This document shows positions 1 to 5,866 of a stretch of 14,511 nucleotides of DNA, in pieces. The DNA is from Marinosulfonomonas sp. Lineage in GTDB: Bacteria; Pseudomonadota; Alphaproteobacteria; Rhodobacterales; Rhodobacteraceae. How positions within the stretch are numbered: position 1 is the first letter of the stretch; every line of letters begins with the position of its first letter. Made by a program: the position numbers and the translations under genes. A model generated the notes under the pieces. It did no database searches and was not told where the DNA came from. It was given only the letters and a program-made list of their open reading frames with translations. The stretch lies in the NCBI GenBank assembly GCA_015494385.1, contig WGBJ01000390.1:1-14511 (forward strand). The letters are read 5' to 3'.

Positions 1-583
1 ACAGGGCAACCCGCGTTTCGGGCGGTTTTGCCTTGCCGGTATAGCGGTCCAGCAGCGCGCGGAACCGTTTGGGCCGCCAGATATGACGCAGCAATGCCGA
101 TTTGCGCCGCCCGGTTGTCGAAAGCCCGCGCACGGCAGCCATCAGGATGCCCATATCGCCCGTTGCTGCCCGCAGGCCAAGCGGGGCAAGCGCCTGCTGG
201 AACAGGGCGAAAACCTCGGCATCGGCGGCGGCGGGATTTTCGCGGTCGAACACCTCGTAACCCACCTGCATAAATTCGCTGGGGCGGGAAATATCCTCTT
301 CCTGCCGCCGGAAAACCTCGCCTGCATAGGTGTAGCGGGCCGGTTCGGCACCGTGTTCCATATGCATTTGCACCACCGGTACGGTGAAATCGGGGCGCAG
401 CATCTGTTCGCCACGCAGGGCATCGGATGTCACATAGGCACGGGCGCGGATATCCTCGCCATATAGGTCCAGCAGAACGCGGGCCGGTTGCAGGATGTCG
501 GTTTCCACCCGTCGCGCGCCCTGTCCTTCGAAAAAGTCCAGAAACCGCGCCGCTTCACTGCGTGTTTTTGCCTTGGGCGTCAT
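1..583 (-). CDS. hisZ: HisZ, ATP phosphoribosyltransferase regulatory subunit (3' end cut by window edge)
   Basis: HisZ is a catalytically dead paralogue of histidyl-tRNA synthetase that binds the short form of HisG and gives the first enzyme of histidine biosynthesis its activity and histidine feedback. The frame opens with MTPKAKTRSEAARFLDFFEG and stays open for 194 codons to the left edge. Class II synthetase-like segments are visible: RGEQMLRPDFTVPVVQMHM (residues 58-76), YAGEVFRRQEED (86-97) and EFMQVGYEVFD (103-113). The ATG follows the hisS TAG with no spacer, and a GAGG ribosome-binding site (592-595) lies inside the end of hisS, so the two genes are probably translationally coupled. 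A family member is about 350-380 residues long, so roughly half is present. The similarity to HisS could suggest a second synthetase, but the sequence style and the position beside hisS favour HisZ. A short hisG just beyond the left edge is expected by inference. Confidence 0.9.
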   Translation of the reverse strand, partial: MTPKAKTRSEAARFLDFFEGQGARRVETDILQPARVLLDLYGEDIRARAYVTSDALRGEQMLRPDFTVPVVQMHMEHGAEPARYTYAGEVFRRQEEDISRPSEFMQVGYEVFDRENPAAADAEVFALFQQALAPLGLRAATGDMGILMAAVRGLSTTGRRKSALLRHIWRPKRFRALLDRYTGKAKPPETRVAL

Positions 584-2062
584 CTATCCGGCCTCGTGCA
601 GGGCGATGATTTCGCGCACCTTGGCGACCAGATCACCGCGCGGCACCTCGTATTGCGAGGGCAGCGATTTCCATTCCTCAAGCGTGGCGTTTTCGGCGAT
701 TTTTGCGCCTAGAATCAAGTCCTTGATCTGCACCATACCGCGTGCATATTCATCCCCACCCTCAATCACGGCGACGGGGGAATTGCGCTTGTCTGCGTAT
801 TTCAACTGATTGCCGAAGTTTTTCGGATTGCCCAGATAAACCTCGGCGCGGATACCTTCGTTGCGCAGTTCGGCCACCATCGCCTGATAATCCGCCATCC
901 GGTCGCGATCCATCACCGTCACCACCACAGGGCCAAGCGATTTACCTGCCATCCGTCCCTTGGCACGCAATGCGGCCAGCAGGCGGTCAACACCGATGGA
1001 AACGCCGGTTGCGGGCACGGCCTGACCGGTGAACCGCTTGACCAGATCATCATAACGCCCCCCGCCCGCGACCGAACCAAACTGTTGCTTGCGGCCCTTT
1101 TCGTCGGTGATTTCAAAGGTCAGTTCGGCCTCGTAAACCGGACCGGTATAATAGCCAAGGCCACGCACCACGGATGGATCAATTTCGATCCGGTCGGGGC
1201 CATAGCCCTGCGCAGCCAAAAGATCGGCGATCTGTTCCAGTTCGATGATGCCCTCATTGCCGATCACACTCTCCCCTACGGCGGCGCGCAGGTTGGCCAG
1301 CGTTCCGGCGGTGTCTGCGGCTTTCGAGGTCAGAAACGCGATCACCGGCTCGGCCTGATCCGCCGACAAGCCCACCCCGTCGATATAGGCGCCCGAGGCA
1401 TCCAGCCGCCCCTTGCCCAGCAATTCGCGCACGCCCGATTCGCCCACCTTGTCGAACTTGTCGATGGTGCGCAGAACGTCATCACGCGCGGGGCCATCTT
1501 CCAGCCCCATCACCTCGAGAACCCCGTTCAGAACCTTGCGGTTGTTCACCCGGATGATGTAGTCGCCGCGCGGGATTCCCACCGTTTCCAGCGTGTCTGC
1601 CAGCATCGCGCAAATCTCGGCGTCCGCGGCCATGCTGGCCGATCCCACCGTATCCGCATCGCATTGATAAAACTGACGAAACCGCCCCGGCCCCGGCTTT
1701 TCATTGCGCCAGACTGGACCCATGGCAAAACGGCGATAGGGCGTTGGCAGATCATTGCGGTACTGTGCATAAACACGCGCCAGCGGGGCGGTCAGATCGT
1801 AACGCAGCGCCAGCCAGTCCTTTTCGTCCTCCTGCCAGGCAAACACGCCCTCGTTTGGACGGTCCACATCGGGCAGGAATTTGCCCAGCGCCTCGACGGT
1901 TTCCACCGCCGAACTCTCCAGCGCCTCGAAGCCGTAGCGATGGTAAACAGCCGCGATACGGTCGAGCATCTCTTTACGCTCGGCCACGTCAACGCCGAAA
2001 TAATCGCGAAAGCCTTTGGGCGGGAGCGCCTTTGGGCGGGGCTGTTTTTTCACTTTGGCCAT
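584..2062 (-). CDS. hisS: Histidyl-tRNA synthetase
   Basis: This cytoplasmic class II aminoacyl-tRNA synthetase charges tRNA-His with histidine. The protein has 492 residues, longer than the about 424 of E. coli, which fits the alphaproteobacterial form. Visible motifs in order are PPKGFRDY near motif 1 (14-21), motif 2 [17 protein letters not shown] (112-128) continuing into FYQCDAD (131-137), the histidine-specific [14 protein letters not shown] (298-311), and motif 3 with GGGRYDDL (333-340) and GVSIGVDRL (353-361). A C-terminal anticodon-binding domain follows from about residue 375. The ATG at 2062 is preferred over an in-frame ATG at 2122 because it has an AAGGGA ribosome-binding site six bases upstream and starts the lysine-rich [11 protein letters not shown]. 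The motif-2 loop reads RNEKPG and FYQCD, not the E. coli RHERPQ and FHQ. hisZ follows without a gap. Confidence 0.96.
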   Translation of the reverse strand: MAKVKKQPRPKALPPKGFRDYFGVDVAERKEMLDRIAAVYHRYGFEALESSAVETVEALGKFLPDVDRPNEGVFAWQEDEKDWLALRYDLTAPLARVYAQYRNDLPTPYRRFAMGPVWRNEKPGPGRFRQFYQCDADTVGSASMAADAEICAMLADTLETVGIPRGDYIIRVNNRKVLNGVLEVMGLEDGPARDDVLRTIDKFDKVGESGVRELLGKGRLDASGAYIDGVGLSADQAEPVIAFLTSKAADTAGTLANLRAAVGESVIGNEGIIELEQIADLLAAQGYGPDRIEIDPSVVRGLGYYTGPVYEAELTFEITDEKGRKQQFGSVAGGGRYDDLVKRFTGQAVPATGVSIGVDRLLAALRAKGRMAGKSLGPVVVTVMDRDRMADYQAMVAELRNEGIRAEVYLGNPKNFGNQLKYADKRNSPVAVIEGGDEYARGMVQIKDLILGAKIAENATLEEWKSLPSQYEVPRGDLVAKVREIIALHEAG

Positions 2063-2133
2063 GGGGTGTCCCTTTGGTTTGTCTTGCCCGATGGCTTTAT
2101 CCAAAGGGGCGCGCAAGGGCAAGGCGCGCGAAA

Positions 2134-2146
2134 AATTGATCCAATT
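2134..2146. promoter_or_regulatory. Short inverted repeat in the hisS/transducer divergent spacer
   Basis: AATTG and CAATT face each other across ATC, giving a perfect 13-bp odd palindrome in the 166-bp spacer between the divergent hisS and chemotaxis genes. It sits 71 bp upstream of the hisS start and 82 bp upstream of the transducer ATG, where an operator could serve either promoter. The site is AT-rich, and a repeat this short can arise by chance. No regulator is identified. Confidence 0.22.
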
Positions 2147-2228
2147 CTATGTATCCGCCAAATTACCAGAATTTGTTAAGGGTTTGGGCCTATTGCGAAG
2201 GGAACATGATCACAACCGGGCCAATAAT

Positions 2229-4661
2229 ATGATGTCTCTATCGCTTAACAGTTTCTCTATCCGCACACTGACCAGAGCCATTGTCGGCCTGATGATCGTC
2301 GCGACAATCGTATTCGCAATCATCGGGGTGATCTCGATGCGGTTTGTGGGGAATACGGAAACCTCGTGGCGGGAATACAAACAATCCAACGCGCCACGCG
2401 CGACCGCCCTTACTTCGGTTGTCGGGGCAATGGGGTATGGCGGTATGATCCACCAGTTCAAAAATATGGTCATCCGGCAGGACCTGGCCCGCGCCGAAAA
2501 GGTAAAACGGCATGCGGCTGTGGCTTTGGACGGATTGCAACGTCTTGATTTGCTACTGGATACAGCGGAATCCCATATTGCAATTGAACAAATCAAATCC
2601 GTTATCAAGGAATATGTGGCAAATACGGACAGGCTCGCGGGGCTTATAAAACAGGGCCATACCGCCGAAGAAATCGATGCTGCGCTGAAAATCGATGATA
2701 AACCGGCTGTTGAGGGGCTGGAATACCTGTTTTCCCATCTAAGCAGCCCGGGTCAAAGCCCGCAGCTTAGCAAAAGCTATTATCTGGGGGAATTGCGGCG
2801 GGCACTTGGGTTTAACGGTATGATTCACCAGTTCAAGAACTATGTTCTACGCCATGATGCCCCCCGGATTGAACGGGTGAAAACAGCAATCAGTGATGCC
2901 AGAACCGCCTTGGCCGCCTATCGCGAGTTAGGAATAAATACTGTGGAAGAAGCCGCAATTGCCGACATCGAAAATGTAATCTCGAAATACGAGAATGGGC
3001 TGAAGATCACCCAGAACCTGCTGGGGCAAGGGGCAAGCATTGCTGATCTGGACAGCCGTATCAAGGTCGATGACAGCCCCGCATTGAACGGTATGAAGCA
3101 TATGGTCAAAGCCATCGCCGAAGAAACAGCACAAGCCAGCCAGATTGTATCGAAAGACCTTGGCTGGGTAAAAGAAGTGAATATTATCATAAGTGCGCTA
3201 ATTGGATTTGGTGCAATCGTACTTTCGGTTGGTCTGTATTTCGCGTTGACCAAAGGGATTGTCGAGCCAGCCGAACGGATTTCCAATGCTTTGGAAGAAC
3301 TATCCAAGGGCAATACCGATGTGAATTTCGAAGATCTGGAAGCAGATACCGAAATTGGGAAAATAGCGCGGGTTGCAACAGTTTTTCGGGATAATCTGAT
3401 CCGCAACCAGCAAATGGCAGATGAGCAAGCGCAACTATTGGAGCAACAACAAAACATGGCCGAGGAACAAAGCCACCTGCTGGAAGAACAGAAAGAAATG
3501 GCAGAAAAACAGCGACTTGCAGCCATTGCCGCTGAGGAACACCGCGCCCAGGCCGATGAATTCCAGGCGGAACTTCGCACAGTTGTCGAAGCGGCGGCCA
3601 TGGGGGACTTCACGAAAAGAATTGAAACCGAATACAGCGAGACCGATTTGATAAATATTGCCCAATCCGTCAATGGCCTGATCAGCACAGTCGATAACGG
3701 TATCGCCGAAGTCAACCGTGTCATCGGGTGTCTGGCCGAAAGCAATCTGGGCGAACGGATGTCGGGAGAATTTGAAGGGGCTTTTTCGCAGTTGCAGACC
3801 AGCATGAATGACGCCTTGACCATACTGTCCGGTGCCATTGACAATGTCGCCGAAAGTGCGGGCCGCATCACCAGCGAAACCTCGCAAATCTCTCAGGCCT
3901 CGCAGCAATTGTCGAACCGGACGGAAACCCAGGCAATTACACTGGGCCAGACATCGACCTCCCTGAACCAGTTAACCGCCTCTGTAAAAACTGTCGCAAA
4001 AGGGGCGCAGGAAGCCAACGAAGTGGTCTCCGAGGCTAAAAAACAGGCCGACGAAAGCGGGGATGTTGTGACAGAAGCGATCAATGCCATGGGCGCGATC
4101 GAGGAATCATCATCCAGAATCTCCAAAATCATTGGCGTGATTGACGATATTGCCTTCCAGACCAACCTGTTGGCCCTGAATGCGGGTGTCGAAGCAGCGC
4201 GCGCCGGAGAAGCTGGCAGGGGCTTTGCCGTAGTTGCCTCCGAGGTGCGCGGCCTTGCACAGAGATCATCCGAAGCCGCACGCGAGATCGGTGATTTGAT
4301 TTCAAACAGCGCAAACGAGGTTAACCGCGGGGTTGCCCTTGTGAATCAGGCCGGAGATTCCCTCAAAACCATTGCCCATTCGGTAGAGAGCATTGCCAGC
4401 CATGTAGAAAATGTATCCACCTCGGCCAATGAGCAGGCTTCGGAACTGTCGGAAATCAACACAGCCATTATCCAGCTGGACGAAGTCACACAGCAAAATG
4501 TCGCCATGTTCGAGGAAACCTCGGCCTCGACCCTTAGCCTAAGTCAGGAAGCAGACGGATTGTTTGACACGGTTTCCTGCTTCAAGACCGGAAATTCAAA
4601 CGCGGCCACCCGCAAAACCGACTCTTTCGCGGCAGAAGAGGCTGTTATTCTGGCCTCGTGA
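2229..4661 (+). CDS. Methyl-accepting chemotaxis transducer with duplicated periplasmic sensor
   Basis: This inner-membrane chemoreceptor should control CheA through CheW. Of 810 residues, a first membrane helix spans about 17-37, a periplasmic region 38-315, a second helix about 316-338, and a HAMP domain 339-391. A glutamine/glutamate-rich coiled coil (395-436) and HAMP-like segments follow (about 455-530; GDFTKRI at 459-465, EFEGAFSQLQTSMNDAL at 514-530). The kinase-control hairpin is unmistakable: DDIAFQTNLLALNAGVEAAR (639-658) and then AGEAGRGFAVVASEVRGLAQ. The sensor is an ungapped duplication with a 125-residue offset: GMIHQFKNMVIR (72-83) and GMIHQFKNYVLR (197-208). The C terminus VILAS is not an NWETF-type CheR tether. 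No good ribosome-binding site precedes the ATG at 2229. A TTG at 2193, with AAGGG ten bases upstream, would add 12 residues. The ligand is unknown. No che genes are adjacent, and the gene looks more AT-rich than its neighbours. Confidence 0.93.
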   Translation: MMSLSLNSFSIRTLTRAIVGLMIVATIVFAIIGVISMRFVGNTETSWREYKQSNAPRATALTSVVGAMGYGGMIHQFKNMVIRQDLARAEKVKRHAAVALDGLQRLDLLLDTAESHIAIEQIKSVIKEYVANTDRLAGLIKQGHTAEEIDAALKIDDKPAVEGLEYLFSHLSSPGQSPQLSKSYYLGELRRALGFNGMIHQFKNYVLRHDAPRIERVKTAISDARTALAAYRELGINTVEEAAIADIENVISKYENGLKITQNLLGQGASIADLDSRIKVDDSPALNGMKHMVKAIAEETAQASQIVSKDLGWVKEVNIIISALIGFGAIVLSVGLYFALTKGIVEPAERISNALEELSKGNTDVNFEDLEADTEIGKIARVATVFRDNLIRNQQMADEQAQLLEQQQNMAEEQSHLLEEQKEMAEKQRLAAIAAEEHRAQADEFQAELRTVVEAAAMGDFTKRIETEYSETDLINIAQSVNGLISTVDNGIAEVNRVIGCLAESNLGERMSGEFEGAFSQLQTSMNDALTILSGAIDNVAESAGRITSETSQISQASQQLSNRTETQAITLGQTSTSLNQLTASVKTVAKGAQEANEVVSEAKKQADESGDVVTEAINAMGAIEESSSRISKIIGVIDDIAFQTNLLALNAGVEAARAGEAGRGFAVVASEVRGLAQRSSEAAREIGDLISNSANEVNRGVALVNQAGDSLKTIAHSVESIASHVENVSTSANEQASELSEINTAIIQLDEVTQQNVAMFEETSASTLSLSQEADGLFDTVSCFKTGNSNAATRKTDSFAAEEAVILAS
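2406..2732 (+). repeat. Sensor module copy 1 within the transducer
   Basis: Encodes residues 60-168 of the transducer. It contains GYGGMIHQFKNMVIRQD (69-85), the helix VIKEYVANTDRLAGLI (125-140) and ALKIDDKPAVEGL (152-164). Each aligns without gaps to residues 125 positions further on in copy 2. The protein-level match is clear but the DNA has diverged, so the duplication is old and is probably a property of the domain family. Confidence 0.8.
2781..3107 (+). repeat. Sensor module copy 2 within the transducer
   Basis: Encodes residues 185-293 of the transducer. GFNGMIHQFKNYVLRHD (194-210), VISKYENGLKITQNLL (250-265) and RIKVDDSPALNGM (277-289) match copy 1 at a constant 125-residue offset. 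The MIHQFKN core is identical in the two copies, including its histidine, which marks it as the likely functional core of each module. Confidence 0.8.
3411..3536 (+). repeat. Three 14-residue coiled-coil repeats in the transducer
   Basis: Residues 395-436 of the transducer fall into three 14-residue units: QMADEQAQLLEQQQ, NMAEEQSHLLEEQK and EMAEKQRLAAIAAE. Methionine recurs at 396, 410 and 424, exactly two heptads apart, so the register of a continuous coiled coil is kept. The segment links the first HAMP domain to the following HAMP-like region. The first two units are closely alike and the third is degenerate after its first half. Confidence 0.75.
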
Positions 4662-4730
4662 TGGCTGTGAACAGGTATTGCGCCTGAAATGGACACTTGT
4701 CCCGCGCCATTTGCGGCTGTAACAAACGGC

Positions 4731-4940
4731 ATGCCAAATGATCCGATCAACAATCTGGAAGAACAAATCGCCCATCTTACACGCACTGTGGAGGACCTGT
4801 CGGATATTGTTGCCCGTCAGGAAAGCGAAATCACTTCCTTGTCACGCCGCGTCGCGATGCTGATGCAGCGCGAAGCCGGTCGCGAAGCCGACAATAACGG
4901 TTCTGTCGTGCTGGCCGACCAGAAACCGCCGCACTGGTAA
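4731..4940 (+). CDS. slyX: SlyX family protein
   Basis: A 69-residue protein matching the small SlyX family, whose biochemical role is not established despite the name's link to SlyD. It is a single coiled-coil helix: NNLEEQIAHLTRTVEDLSDI followed by VARQESEITSLSRRVAML. The tail VVLADQKPPHW carries the family's conserved C-terminal PPH(W/Y) ending. The start is uncertain. The ATG at 4731 gives the usual family length but has no clear ribosome-binding site. An in-frame ATG at 4689 would add 14 residues (MDTCPAPFAAVTNG) unlike the family, with only a distant AGG. The gene starts about 70 bp after the transducer stop on the same strand, with no visible terminator between them, so co-transcription is possible. 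It converges on the lipoprotein gene with a 5-bp gap. Confidence 0.85.
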   Translation: MPNDPINNLEEQIAHLTRTVEDLSDIVARQESEITSLSRRVAMLMQREAGREADNNGSVVLADQKPPHW

Positions 4941-4945
4941 CACCC

Positions 4946-5863
4946 CTATCGCTTGCGCAGTGAACTTCCTGCAATCTGGCCGTTGTGCAGCAACACTTCT
5001 TCCCAGGAGGCATTGCTTCCAAAACGCTCGTATAGAGTAACAAAAGCCATACCTTTTTCCAAAGCAGCCACACGTTTTTCCGGACAGGGATCCCCTTTTG
5101 GAACCTTGCAAATCCGCCGTTTTATCTGCTCATACGCTTTGTCAGCCTCGGTAATGGAAATATCCTTGTTGTAGGGGTCATACCGCATTTGTTCATGCAA
5201 AACCGGTGATCCGATCAAGGCCAGCGCCGCTGTAAACTGGCGCGGACAACCATCTTTGAAACCCGTCAGATAGTGGGTGCGCGGTGCCGTGCTGGAAGGG
5301 TTGCTGTCATATAACCTGTACCCCTTGCCCTTGGCAGGAAAACGGTCCACCTCTTTGCCCAACGCACGCCCGCGAACGCCGCAGGCCACCCCGATTTCGC
5401 CAAAAGGCAATACTGTCCCGGGTTCAACCGACGGCTCCGCAGCGGGCTTGCGGCGCGGACCAAAAAGGCCGCGGCGCGCAGGTTTCTCGTCTGCGGGTTC
5501 GGCAGCTTCTGCTTCGTCATCAGGCTCGTTTACGCTTTCTTCTTCGGCCGCCTCTTTGGCAGCAACCTGCTGCGACTCTTCTTGTGTTTCTGCTGATTTA
5601 TTCCGCTTGCCGCCAAACAGCCCGAACAACCCGCGGCGCGGCGCATCCTCGCTTGCACTTTCAGCTTTCACCTCGTCGGACGCAGGCTCATCAGTGTCTT
5701 CGGATGCTTCACCCGTAGACTTGTCTTCTTGCGTTGCCGCCGCGGCGCTTGTGCTGTCCTCTGGTTCTGCAATGGTTTGCGCATCGCCTGGAACCGGTGC
5801 GTCAGGTGTTTGCAAACACCCCCCCAGCAACATCAAAGTACATATTACACCGATAAGCCGCAT
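4946..5863 (-). CDS. Uncharacterised acidic lipoprotein coupled to dnaE
   Basis: I do not recognise a named family. The 305-residue product starts with a lipoprotein signal, MRLIGVICTLMLLGGC, with C16 as the predicted lipidated residue. Residues 20-150 are low-complexity and rich in Glu, Asp, Ala and Ser, broken by two basic islands with the same RRGLFG core (76-81 and 130-135). The folded part appears to be residues 150-305, with four cysteines (C161, C206, C252, C260) that could form two disulfides in the periplasm. Recognisable stretches include FGEIGVACGVRGRALG, HYLTGFKDGCPRQF and MRYDPYNKDISITEADKAY. The ATG lies 3 bp after the dnaE TAA. Its ribosome-binding site GAGGAA (5873-5878, spacing 9) is made of the last dnaE codons, so translation is probably coupled. 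The function is unknown. An envelope anchor with a flexible linker is an inference from layout only. Confidence 0.85.
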   Translation of the reverse strand: MRLIGVICTLMLLGGCLQTPDAPVPGDAQTIAEPEDSTSAAAATQEDKSTGEASEDTDEPASDEVKAESASEDAPRRGLFGLFGGKRNKSAETQEESQQVAAKEAAEEESVNEPDDEAEAAEPADEKPARRGLFGPRRKPAAEPSVEPGTVLPFGEIGVACGVRGRALGKEVDRFPAKGKGYRLYDSNPSSTAPRTHYLTGFKDGCPRQFTAALALIGSPVLHEQMRYDPYNKDISITEADKAYEQIKRRICKVPKGDPCPEKRVAALEKGMAFVTLYERFGSNASWEEVLLHNGQIAGSSLRKR

Positions 5864-5866
5864 ATC

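Noticed and set aside
28..466. Short plus-strand frames at the left end
   Set aside because: They lie antisense to the hisZ frame, which is open from 583 to the edge and carries family motifs.
2109..2129. GCGCGC at 2109-2114 and 2124-2129 that could pair across a 9-base loop
   Set aside because: GCGCGC is self-complementary and common in GC-rich spacers; no T tract follows on either strand, so a terminator or attenuator is not supported.
1085..2179. A 364-codon plus-strand open frame opposite hisS
   Set aside because: Antisense shadow of hisS with no recognisable motif; all class II synthetase motifs are on the minus strand.
2918..3871. A 317-codon minus-strand frame opposite the transducer
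   Set aside because: Ser/Ala/Leu-rich shadow of the helical transducer; the plus-strand frame has complete domain structure.
4662..4730. Possible terminator between the transducer and slyX
   Set aside because: No stem followed by a T run could be found in the spacer.
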